This document shows positions 55,044 to 63,356 of a stretch of DNA of 64,000 nucleotides, piece by piece. Under the pieces are notes generated by a model, which was not told the origin of the DNA, ran no database searches, and saw only the letters and a program-made list of their open reading frames with translations. The DNA is from Woeseiaceae bacterium. Its GTDB lineage: Bacteria; Pseudomonadota; Gammaproteobacteria; Steroidobacterales; Woeseiaceae. The translations under genes were made by a program, and so were the position numbers. The DNA lies in the NCBI GenBank assembly GCA_024640315.1, contig JAHEFF010000008.1, positions 29,342 to 93,341 of the forward strand, read 5' to 3'. Each line of letters starts with the position of its first letter. Position 1 is the first letter of the stretch.

Positions 55044-56888
55044 ATGAAAGACAAGGTGACGAGACGTGATTTTCTGAATGGCACCCAGGTTGCCATCGGC
55101 GCGTCGCTCCTGAGTCCCTGGACTGAAGTGTTCGGCGCGGACGAATCGAAATTCAGGCTTGGCGCTAACTACTATCCCCCGGCGAAAACCGGTCTGCGCG
55201 GCAGCCACGATGGGTCCTGGGAAACCATGCATGCCCGTGTTTCCGGCGCGACGTGGCCGAAAAGTGCGCCCGAGGAAGATTTTGACCTGGTGATCGTCGG
55301 CGGAGGTATCAGCGGATTATCGTCGGCCAATTTTTATCTTCGGGAAAACCCCGGCGCCCGAATCCTGATCCTCGACAATCACGACGACTTCGGTGGTCAC
55401 GCCAAACGTAACGAATTCCAGGTTAACGGTGAAACGCGTATCGGCTACGGCGGTACCGAGTCTATCGATACGCCATCAAGTTATACGGATGTATCCAGGC
55501 AGTTGCTGAAAGATATCGGTGTCGATGTCGAGAGGTTCTACGATTATTACGATCAGGATCTGTACGATTCCATGGACCTTTCCTATGGCATTGCCTACGA
55601 CAGCGAGACCTATGGCCAGCGGAAGATGGTCACCGGCTACGGCAGCAGGCCGTGGAAAGAGTTTGCCGCGGAAACGCCAATGTCGGACAAGGCAAAGGCA
55701 GACTTTGTTCGTGCTTTTACTGACAAGACGGACTACCTGCCGGGCATGTCCCGCGAAGAAAAGATCGGCTTGCTAGGCAAGATCAGCTATCGCACCTACC
55801 TCAGGGACTACGTCAAAGTAGACAATCAGGTTCTCGAGATGTATCAGCGCTGGGGAATGAGTTACTGGTGCGTTGGCATGGACGAAGTGCCGGCAGTCTA
55901 CGTCCTGGGCTACACCGATGGCGGCGGTATGCCTGGACTGGAACACACGTTGCCACGCAAAGGCGGGCGGGGCGACGAACCCTATATCTTCCATTTCCCC
56001 GACGGTAACGCATCGGTTGCACGGCTCCTCGTTCGCAGCTTGATCCCCGACGCCTTGCCGGGTTCGACGATGGAGGACAGCGTGACAGCACGACTCGACT
56101 ATTCGAAGCTGGATCAGGAAGGGGCCCCGGTCAGGGTCAGGCTGAACAGTACCGTCGTCAATGCAGCGCATACGGCCGACTCGAAAGCGGTCGACGTCAC
56201 GTATGTGCACAGCGGCGACGCTCATACGGTGCGGGCGAAGAAATGCATCATGGCGTGCTACAACAGCGCCATACCTTACATATGCTCCGATTTACCGGAG
56301 GAACAAAGAAGAGGGCTGGCCTACAACGTCAAGATACCGCTGACGTATACAAAGGTCATGATTCCAAACTGGCGCGCGTTTGCGGATCTTGGTGTTCGGT
56401 TTGTGTTTTATACCAATGACTTTTTCAAGCAGGTCGAGCTCGACTACCCCGTTTCAATCGGCAACTACGGTTTCGGCGCCGATCCTGATCAGCCCATGGT
56501 GTTGCACATGTGCTATGTGCCGTATTTTGGCGACATTCAGGGCCCGGAGCAGTGGCGGGCCGGGCGACGGAGGTTGCTCGAAACGCCATTCTCGACATTC
56601 GAGCATCACGTTCGTGACCAGCTGGATCAGGCACTGAGCGGCGCGGGTTTTGACGCGGAACGGGATATCACCGAGATAACGGTTAATCGCTGGGCGCATG
56701 GGTACTCCTACAGCCCGGGTCTGCTTTGGGAGCCCAAATATGCTTCAGAAGAAGACAAGCCGTGGGTCAAGGGGCGAAAACCATTTGGCCGAATAACGAT
56801 TGCGAATTCGGACGCTGATGCGTCGGCTGATACAAACACTGCCATTGCGCAGGGATACCGCGCGGTCCGGGAAGCGCTCGAGAGCTAG
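55044..56888 (+). CDS. TAT-exported spermidine-dehydrogenase-like flavoprotein
   Basis: The 614-residue protein has a TAT leader (VTRRDFLNG), an early YYPPAKTGLRGSH segment and a strong FAD Rossmann motif GGGISG (86-91) followed by LDNHDDFGGHAKRNEF. These features and the length are those of SpdH, the periplasmic spermidine dehydrogenase that cleaves polyamines. A different amine substrate is possible. GGGGGAAG precedes ATG 55044. The gene sits among other exported amine-oxidising enzymes. Confidence 0.82.
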   Translation: MKDKVTRRDFLNGTQVAIGASLLSPWTEVFGADESKFRLGANYYPPAKTGLRGSHDGSWETMHARVSGATWPKSAPEEDFDLVIVGGGISGLSSANFYLRENPGARILILDNHDDFGGHAKRNEFQVNGETRIGYGGTESIDTPSSYTDVSRQLLKDIGVDVERFYDYYDQDLYDSMDLSYGIAYDSETYGQRKMVTGYGSRPWKEFAAETPMSDKAKADFVRAFTDKTDYLPGMSREEKIGLLGKISYRTYLRDYVKVDNQVLEMYQRWGMSYWCVGMDEVPAVYVLGYTDGGGMPGLEHTLPRKGGRGDEPYIFHFPDGNASVARLLVRSLIPDALPGSTMEDSVTARLDYSKLDQEGAPVRVRLNSTVVNAAHTADSKAVDVTYVHSGDAHTVRAKKCIMACYNSAIPYICSDLPEEQRRGLAYNVKIPLTYTKVMIPNWRAFADLGVRFVFYTNDFFKQVELDYPVSIGNYGFGADPDQPMVLHMCYVPYFGDIQGPEQWRAGRRRLLETPFSTFEHHVRDQLDQALSGAGFDAERDITEITVNRWAHGYSYSPGLLWEPKYASEEDKPWVKGRKPFGRITIANSDADASADTNTAIAQGYRAVREALES

Positions 56889-56937
56889 TATCTGGCGTCG
56901 GACCTGCCTTTACGTTTGATCGGCGTGAAGGAAAGTT

Positions 56938-57807
56938 CTACTCGGAGGTCAGCGACGTATAGATCGTTTCCGTCATTATGTCCGCGGTGATGAAGTCCCA
57001 GTTCCAGCTGCCATAAGGCGCGAGCGGCTTGGCAGCCACCACCTCTTCTTTTGATTTGCCGGCGTCCACCAGCGCTTTAACCCGCGCCTGTGCATCAATG
57101 AGCATATCTACAGCGGCCTGCAGGTCGGCCTTAGTAGCCAGCGGTCCATGCCCCGGTATGATTTTGGTTTCGTCGTCCGCCATCGCGAGTATTTTCTGCT
57201 GGCCGGCAATATATCCGTCCACGGACCCGCCGCCGCCCAGATCGATGAACGGGAATACTTTGTTGAACATGACATCGCCCGAATGGATGACGTTTACATC
57301 GGTAAAGTGAATTGCGGCATCGCCGTCGGTGTGCGCGCTTTCGATATGAAATACATAGGCCGTGTGTCCGTTCAGGTGGAAGGTCACGGAGTCATTGAAG
57401 GTTAGTTCGGGTAGGCCGCTCTGATCAAATTGTTCGTCCGCGACCAGCGCCTTGCGCAGGTTGTCATGGGCAACCACCGTAGCGCCCTTACCGACCATGG
57501 CGGCATTGGCGCCCGTGTGATCGCCGTGCGCATGAGTATTGATGACGAAGTTGACTGGTTCACCGGTGATTTCCTCGACGGAAGACACCGTCATCGCTGA
57601 AAAGTTGGATAAACCATTGTCAATCAGTACGATGCCGTCGTCTCCTGTAAGAAGGCCAAGGTTACCGCCCGGAAATCCGCCTTCTCCCTCAAGCATGTAA
57701 ATGCCCGGTGCAACCTGTATCGATCGCCAGGAAATTTCAGAATCCTGCGCTGTGGCAGCGGTGCCAGCCGTCAGGCCGAAAATAAGAAAGATTGTTTTTA
57801 ACTTCAT
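56938..57807 (-). CDS. Secreted metallo-beta-lactamase-fold hydrolase
   Basis: The 289-residue protein has a signal peptide ending TAATA, the metal motif THAHGDH (H92, H94, D96, H97), a later HTDGD, SGDVMF and a C-terminal PGHGP. It is an MBL-fold hydrolase of the glyoxalase II/ quinoprotein-associated type; the substrate is unknown, and beta-lactam activity is not implied. AGGGGACG precedes the ATG. It is convergent with the SpdH-like gene. Confidence 0.87.
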   Translation of the reverse strand: MKLKTIFLIFGLTAGTAATAQDSEISWRSIQVAPGIYMLEGEGGFPGGNLGLLTGDDGIVLIDNGLSNFSAMTVSSVEEITGEPVNFVINTHAHGDHTGANAAMVGKGATVVAHDNLRKALVADEQFDQSGLPELTFNDSVTFHLNGHTAYVFHIESAHTDGDAAIHFTDVNVIHSGDVMFNKVFPFIDLGGGGSVDGYIAGQQKILAMADDETKIIPGHGPLATKADLQAAVDMLIDAQARVKALVDAGKSKEEVVAAKPLAPYGSWNWDFITADIMTETIYTSLTSE

Positions 57808-57992
57808 TTTTTGCGTCCCCTCAGCTCAGGCGATTGACGATACCGCAGAGACGCGGTTGCGGCAATTTGCCGACACAGGTCTCAGATTGGAAACAAAGCC
57901 CGCATTGAGCTTGTTCGATGAGAGTCGGATCACAGTCTCCCTTATGGCCATTGGTTATTTATGCCGGAACACAAATTCGAATCGGCTCATTC

Positions 57993-58241
57993 ATGGCTGT
58001 AACTTCTGACAATATCATTGCTTTTCCGTTGCATCGGCGTCGCGAAATAAGCGGCTGTCCGCACTGCGGCAGGCGCGACGATGTCTGGCAAATCGGTCGC
58101 CTGCTCTGGGCGTACTGCGAGGCGCACGAGGTGAGATGGGTAGTTGCGGACTACAAGGGAGTGACCCGGGCTACGATCAATCGGCGTGAGCTGAGGCAGG
58201 GTCTCGAGTTCTTGTCGACATTTGTCGAAGTGTCGCGCTAG
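57993..58241 (+). CDS. Small cysteine/histidine-rich hypothetical protein
   Basis: An 82-residue product with a CPHCGRRD knuckle and a second CEAHEVRW group, a possible zinc-ribbon. It is basic and has no signal peptide or membrane helix. I know no family. ATG 57993 was preferred over an earlier ATG at 57918 because the extra residues look like intergenic sequence. Confidence in expression is moderate. Confidence 0.6.
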   Translation: MAVTSDNIIAFPLHRRREISGCPHCGRRDDVWQIGRLLWAYCEAHEVRWVVADYKGVTRATINRRELRQGLEFLSTFVEVSR

Positions 58242-58287
58242 GACGATCAATCCGGAAAAGGTGCGGTCTCAGGTTCTGCGCCGCCTT

Positions 58288-58845
58288 CTAGTCCTCCACT
58301 TCGACAATCATCTCGATTTCAACTGACTGACCCCTGGGTAGTGACGCCATGCCAACGGCCGCACGCGCATGCCGGCCTCGTTCGCCAAAAACCTCGACAA
58401 TCAGGTCTGAAAAGCCATTGATGACGGCGGGTTGCTCAACAAAGTCCGGGTCGGAATTCACCATACCGAGGACTTTGACGACCCGTTTGACCTTGCTCAG
58501 GTCGCCGAGCATTTCCTTTAGTACGGCCATCTGATTGATCGCAGTCAGGCGTGCCGCTTCGTAACCCTGTTCTATGGTGATGTCGTCGCCCAGCTTGCCA
58601 GTGATCTCACTGCCATCGCTGCGTTTCGGCCCTTTGCCGGCCAGAAAAATCAGATTGCCTGTTCTGACACCATTCACATAGTTGGCAACAGGGTTCGGCG
58701 CCGGCGGCAATTCGATTCCGAGTTCCTTGAGGCGCGCTTCAGGATCGAAAGTGCCCTGGTCAGAATTGCCTTGCGCATTGGCTACGCTGATGGAAAGAAC
58801 GAACAGCAAGAAAACATGCAATGCGGTTTTGAATGCTGGAACCAT
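58288..58845 (-). CDS. RidA-family protein with signal peptide
   Basis: The 185-residue protein has a clear Sec signal peptide (about 1-25, ending ANAQ) and then a YjgF/RidA domain with LIFLAGKGP, the QMAVLKEMLGDLSKVKRVV helix and the C-terminal RHARAAVGMASLPRGQSVEIE carrying the arginine typical of active members. RidA proteins hydrolyse reactive enamines and imines made by amine or amino-acid enzymes, normally in the cytoplasm. This copy is longer and exported, near several exported amine oxidases. GAGGAGTC precedes the ATG. Confidence 0.88.
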   Translation of the reverse strand: MVPAFKTALHVFLLFVLSISVANAQGNSDQGTFDPEARLKELGIELPPAPNPVANYVNGVRTGNLIFLAGKGPKRSDGSEITGKLGDDITIEQGYEAARLTAINQMAVLKEMLGDLSKVKRVVKVLGMVNSDPDFVEQPAVINGFSDLIVEVFGERGRHARAAVGMASLPRGQSVEIEMIVEVED

Positions 58846-58992
58846 GAGGACTCCTCTTCATAAATGGATTATGGCTGCAGAATGTAGCATGTCCGGGCGC
58901 AGCAGTTCCTGGCAGACGCTGAATGTTATGCTCTGCGTGTCCGCCACGTGCTAAGGAAAAGATCCGGATTGTCCCGATTGTGAGGGTATGTC

Positions 58993-60033
58993 ATGTCAAA
59001 ATTGTTTAGCGTTGTTACGTGCATGAACCTGGTGATGGTTACCCAGGCCGCATGGTCGTCAGATGCGTGTTCCGAGCAGGCAATACTGACGTCCGCCGAC
59101 GTCAGTGTGTCAGACGGAACAAGCTTCAGAACAAGGTCCTATTTTCAATCCGGAGAAATAAATGCCATCCGGCATATTCGCGACACTGACCAGGTGATTG
59201 CAGTTGAAGGGCCGCAAGCCTGGGTTCGTGTCGGTGACAAGTCAGAGCGAGCGGCTGAATTTCACAAGATGTTTTCACTCGGCCATCAGTTTCACGCGTT
59301 TCTTTTAAATTTCGAAGAGATCGGCAGTAACATTCGACATGAACAGGAGATCAATTTCGCCGGCGGCGTGCGTCGCGCAACCAGCGCCGACCTGCCTTAC
59401 GGCGGCGCGGTCCACATGGTTGCGGGTGAACAGGCAGCGCACCCAGTCGGGTTTCTTCTCGAGGTTCCGGATTCTTCACCGATATCAGTCTCTTTTCGGG
59501 ACTGGCGTAATATTGGTGAAAGGGAGCTTCCTTTTCTCGTAAAGCTCGACGACGGCGAGCGTGTTTTCGACTATCGTTTTACAGAGATTGATCTCGCTTC
59601 AAGGTCTCCGCTGTGGTTTTTCGAGGAGCTGGAAGCGCCACCGATCGATCAGGTGCAAATTTTCCGCTTGCATCGCAAGATGCTTGCCGCTCACTGTCTT
59701 GGCGACGCGGAGTTGATGGCAGACCTGTCTGCGGCTCAGATCGTTGTCGCCGGACGAGGCGAACTCACGCAAGTTTCAAACGCAGATATTCTTGGCCGGT
59801 TTACATCCGTTTTCGAGCGTCTGGAGTACACCAACTATCACGATATGGTAACGCCCTTAATAGAGGTGTCAGATGCTTCTGACCTCGGCTGGATTGCTGC
59901 CAACGTACGGGCGATCGGTGCCGATCGCGAAACCGGGGACTCCTTCGATGATCAATGGGCATGGGTAATGATGGTCAAAAAAGTCTCAGGAGAGTGGCTG
60001 CACTTCGGCAATGCCTCAAATCGCCTGCAATAG
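58993..60033 (+). CDS. Secreted protein with C-terminal NTF2/SnoaL-like domain
   Basis: The 346-residue product has a signal peptide (about 1-23) and no membrane helix. The middle is unrecognised. The last 110 residues (HCLGDAELMADLSAAQIVVA to the end) resemble NTF2-like domains, including DLGWIAANVRAIGAD and DDQWAWVMMVKKVSGEW. No catalytic residues can be named. A GAGGGT precedes ATG 58993. It diverges from the RidA-like gene across 147 bases. Confidence 0.72.
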   Translation: MSKLFSVVTCMNLVMVTQAAWSSDACSEQAILTSADVSVSDGTSFRTRSYFQSGEINAIRHIRDTDQVIAVEGPQAWVRVGDKSERAAEFHKMFSLGHQFHAFLLNFEEIGSNIRHEQEINFAGGVRRATSADLPYGGAVHMVAGEQAAHPVGFLLEVPDSSPISVSFRDWRNIGERELPFLVKLDDGERVFDYRFTEIDLASRSPLWFFEELEAPPIDQVQIFRLHRKMLAAHCLGDAELMADLSAAQIVVAGRGELTQVSNADILGRFTSVFERLEYTNYHDMVTPLIEVSDASDLGWIAANVRAIGADRETGDSFDDQWAWVMMVKKVSGEWLHFGNASNRLQ

Positions 60034-60672
60034 GCTCGCGGCAGATTGAAATCACTGCGGGTTCGGCCTTCCATCAACCAGCGAGTCGTTGCTTGAACGC
60101 ATCGCTGTCACCAGGGGCGTAGGTGACAACGACAGGAAATGCAGGCGTTCGACTCGCCGTGACCGACCTAAAGTGCCGGTCAGCCTGGGTAGTGTGGTGA
60201 CAGCCCGGGGTTGAAGGCCGGAAGTCGACGCTGCTGTCCCAGCAATGACTAGCTGTTTTGAGTCGCAGACAATTATCGGAGCGTTACATGCAATTGGAAA
60301 ACTCTGTACACAACTCCCTTGTATCATTCGGCCGTTTTAAGTCTGTATCAACAACCCCGATCGATTGTCGGAATGGCTCCGATAGCCTTCACATCAGGCA
60401 CCATCAATTGCCGCAGTAGTGTTCCCGAATTCACACTTCGTCGTTTGAATACCTGCAACCGATTCGAAACCAGAACCTGAACGCACAATCGCCATGATTA
60501 CCGTGCACCTGTGTCGAAGTCGTTTGATGACACTTCGGGTTCCATCAACATCATTTGCGTGACAACACGGACCCGAAATTTGCGGGTCGCTGACCAATTG
60601 CTCAAACGAGCGCATCTGAAGCTATGCGGGGATATCTAACGGTTATTTGCGGGTTCTTGTGCAATGCCGAAT
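60034..60672. other. 639-base stretch without a supported gene
   Basis: Short open frames occur on both strands but none has a ribosome-binding site, family feature or consistent codon use. Visible inverted repeats are TGTCACC/GGTGACA (60106-60112, 60122-60128) and GACCCG/CGGGTC (60571-60576, 60584-60589). It may hold a non-coding RNA, control sites or decayed sequence; nothing specific can be claimed. Confidence 0.5.
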
Positions 60673-61824
60673 CTAGCCTTCATAGTTTCGCAGACCCTTC
60701 CCGAATACGCGCATCCCAAGTCTCCGCATATAATGAAGGGTGGGCACGGGATCAGACCATCGCAGGATCGGGTGAACGGAACGGCCGGCTTCAAGCAAAC
60801 AAGCGCCGAATTCTGTTATTCGCGCCTTGCCGCGCAGTTTTTTCGCGCGGCGAAGATCGCCCTCCAGAGCCTGGTATGTAAGCCCTAAAAGTTCTTTCGA
60901 AGGAACCGACTTTCTGCCGGTTGCCAGGCACGCCCAGTTTTCCATGGCATGCATCCCACACGCATTCGCAAAGACAAGCGATCCATACATGCGGCCATTA
61001 AAGTCAATCAATACTGGCGTGCCATCGTGCGGCTGAATAAATTGAATGCTGGCAAGCCCGAACCAGCTAATGTCAGTCAGCAGGTTTTGAACTTTGTGGC
61101 TGAAATCGCGAGGTACAGGAACGCTCGTGGCGCGCGCAGATATTCCGGATTCCGAACCATACTTGTGCGTCGTGCGCTGAAGGTGTTGTGAGAGAATCTT
61201 GCCCGCGTTGTTGGTGAGGGCGACGAAGGTCTCGACATGTCCTGGAATCATCTCCTGAAACAGGGGTTCGGCACCGCTGGAACGCATGATTTCGGCCTGC
61301 CGCAGTGCATCGTCACGGTTGCGAACCAGCGTAGCTTCAACGCGTGTTTTTTGATTCCTCTTGCCCGGGCTCCAATGAAGCCTGGACTTTACCACCAGGG
61401 GGAATTCAAATTCTGCCAGAGAGGCCTCGTTCGCCGGATGCGTGACGGGCGCACGAAATCCGGCTTTAACCGTCAATTCCGCCAACCTGAGTTTATCAAG
61501 CACACTCAGGACAACGGGATGGGGCGCGTAAGGAAAAAGTGGAACCAGGCTGTCGCGGTTTGAAGATAGCGCCAGTACCTCAGCATCTCCGGCGCCGAAC
61601 ACGAGTTCATAGTCGTGCGTCCTGGCGACCCGGTTGATTGCTTCGATAAATTCCAGCGGGTCTCCGAGCGGAGGCGGGATGTGATGCCAGCGCGAGGCCC
61701 GCCGAGATGCCGAAGCCCAGCCGAAACGCGAATCAGAACCAATGCCTACGGTCCAGCCTGCCTTGGCCAGTTCGCGCGTGGCTTCTATCGCTCCACAACT
61801 ATCGCCGACGATTAGCACTCTCAT
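60673..61824 (-). CDS. ATP-grasp carboxylate-amine ligase-like protein
   Basis: The 383-residue protein begins with a pre-ATP-grasp Rossmann-type segment (VLIVGDSCGAIEATRELAKAG), has an FPLVVKSR lysine motif near residue 145, and a metal/ATP site near IDFNGRMYGSLVFANACG. It is probably a ligase that joins a carboxylate and an amine or phosphorylates one; the substrate is unknown. No biosynthetic partner genes are adjacent. The ribosome-binding site is weak. Confidence 0.82.
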   Translation of the reverse strand: MRVLIVGDSCGAIEATRELAKAGWTVGIGSDSRFGWASASRRASRWHHIPPPLGDPLEFIEAINRVARTHDYELVFGAGDAEVLALSSNRDSLVPLFPYAPHPVVLSVLDKLRLAELTVKAGFRAPVTHPANEASLAEFEFPLVVKSRLHWSPGKRNQKTRVEATLVRNRDDALRQAEIMRSSGAEPLFQEMIPGHVETFVALTNNAGKILSQHLQRTTHKYGSESGISARATSVPVPRDFSHKVQNLLTDISWFGLASIQFIQPHDGTPVLIDFNGRMYGSLVFANACGMHAMENWACLATGRKSVPSKELLGLTYQALEGDLRRAKKLRGKARITEFGACLLEAGRSVHPILRWSDPVPTLHYMRRLGMRVFGKGLRNYEG

Positions 61825-61930
61825 CGTCGGAATTCGTCCGTTGCGGATAGTTTTAACCGCTCATATTCAGATAACCGCTTGCTATCTCGAATGTAGATTT
61901 TCAAAGCTTTTCGACCACTCTCGCCGGGAG

Positions 61931-61953
61931 AAAACCAGTCATCGGCTGGTTTT
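61931..61953. terminator. Terminator-like hairpin between MetE-like and ATP-grasp genes
   Basis: An 8-bp perfect inverted repeat (AAAACCAG at 61931-61938, CTGGTTTT at 61946-61953, loop of seven). T-runs on both strands make it a plausible bidirectional intrinsic terminator. It lies between the MetE-like gene (upstream on the minus strand) and the ATP-grasp gene. Confidence 0.55.
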
Positions 61954-62102
61954 GCGCGCCACAATATCAATAGTCTCACTGATACCAGATTCATGGGATT
62001 AAGCGAACATTTTTTTTAGTATCGGTGTCCGGCTTATGTTGAATGCAGGCGTCGTCGAAGTTGGCCTGAAACAGAGGCCCCGAGGCCGGGAGTTCCTGCA
62101 GT

Positions 62103-63236
62103 CTATTTGTCGACACCGCCCCAAATGGCTTCCGCCGTATTGACCACCAATTGGAGTTTGCGCTTTTGGTCATCCGCCGTCACTTCATTTCCTTCTTCGG
62201 TCGATGCGAAGCCGCATTGCGGGGCAATTCCGAGCTGATCGATATCAGCGAATTTCGATGCTTCGTCGAATTTACGTTTCAACTCGTCAATTGACTCCAG
62301 TTCTCCGGTTTTCGTCGTAATGAAGCCTGGCATTACTCGTTGTTTGCCTTTTGGCAGCAACCTCAGGGGCTCCAACCCGCCTGCTCGCTCGCTGTCGTAC
62401 TCCATAAAATAGACATCGATCCCGGTTTGATTGAATACGGCATCGGCCGCCGGGTCATAGGAACCGTCCGCTGCCCACCGGGAGCGAAAGTTCCCGCGGC
62501 AAAGATGCATGGCAATTAGCATGTCATCAGGACGGTCTGCGATAGCATCGTGCATCACTTTGGCGTATTGCGTTATGAGCCAATCCGGATCAAGACCCTC
62601 GGCTTTTTTCATCTCGCGATGTGTCGGGTCGCAAAGGTATGCAAAGAAGATGTCATCCATCTGCAGATATCGACAACCCGCGTCGTAGAAGGCCTGCACG
62701 GCTTTGCGGTAGGTTTTCGTCAGATCGGAAAACAACACCTCCACGTCGGCATATTCAGGCGGCGTTATGTCTTCAGGCAGCGTCCGAAAGTGACACGCGC
62801 TTGGTCCCGGAATCGACATTTTGGCTTGCACCTTCGAGATCGAAGCAAGATATCGAAAATGGTCGAGCATAGGATGATCGTCCGGGAAATCCAGTCTCGC
62901 GTTGATCGTTGGATATACCGGACGCAGCTTCACACCGCTGAATTGCACACCTTCATCACGTTCGACCAGTTCCAGGCCGGTCAGGGCGCCCATGAAATCG
63001 TAATGCCAGAATGATCGGCGGTACTCGCCATCAGTGACTGCCATCAACCCGATACTCTCCTGCATCGCGACGACATCCTTAATGGCTTCGTCTTCAATGA
63101 CCTGTAGCTCGGCGGATGTGTGGAACCCATCCGGGCCAAGTGCATCGGCATGATAGCGCTCGCGGGCGGCCTGGACGGCAGCGGGCCTCAACAGGCTGCC
63201 AACGTGATCGGCTCTAAACGGGGCAGTTCTTGTCAT
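62103..63236 (-). CDS. MetE C-terminal-like methyltransferase (cobalamin-independent methionine synthase family)
   Basis: The 377-residue protein matches the catalytic half of MetE. It has RADHVGSLLRP at the N-terminus, SIPGPSACHF, and a probable zinc site H244, C246 (MHLCRGNF), E279 and C341 (APQCGF). Short MetE-like proteins (YxjG/YxjH type) use methyl donors other than triglutamyl-folate in some bacteria, so the donor is uncertain. I chose ATG 63236; ATG 63248 is possible but has no usable ribosome-binding site. Confidence 0.87.
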   Translation of the reverse strand: MTRTAPFRADHVGSLLRPAAVQAARERYHADALGPDGFHTSAELQVIEDEAIKDVVAMQESIGLMAVTDGEYRRSFWHYDFMGALTGLELVERDEGVQFSGVKLRPVYPTINARLDFPDDHPMLDHFRYLASISKVQAKMSIPGPSACHFRTLPEDITPPEYADVEVLFSDLTKTYRKAVQAFYDAGCRYLQMDDIFFAYLCDPTHREMKKAEGLDPDWLITQYAKVMHDAIADRPDDMLIAMHLCRGNFRSRWAADGSYDPAADAVFNQTGIDVYFMEYDSERAGGLEPLRLLPKGKQRVMPGFITTKTGELESIDELKRKFDEASKFADIDQLGIAPQCGFASTEEGNEVTADDQKRKLQLVVNTAEAIWGGVDK

Positions 63237-63356
63237 ATCGATTCTCATCCTGTGTCGGTGATGAATCCTACCACCGCACCGGCAAATGAGAATCTATCGG
63301 AAGAAAAGGCCGACCCTAACGAGAATGCAATGGTTGCGAGCGGGCGTAAGCGAGCG

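Noticed and set aside
56938..57807. Beta-lactamase resistance gene
   Set aside because: Only the general metallo-beta-lactamase fold motif is present; the context and other motifs suggest a different hydrolase.
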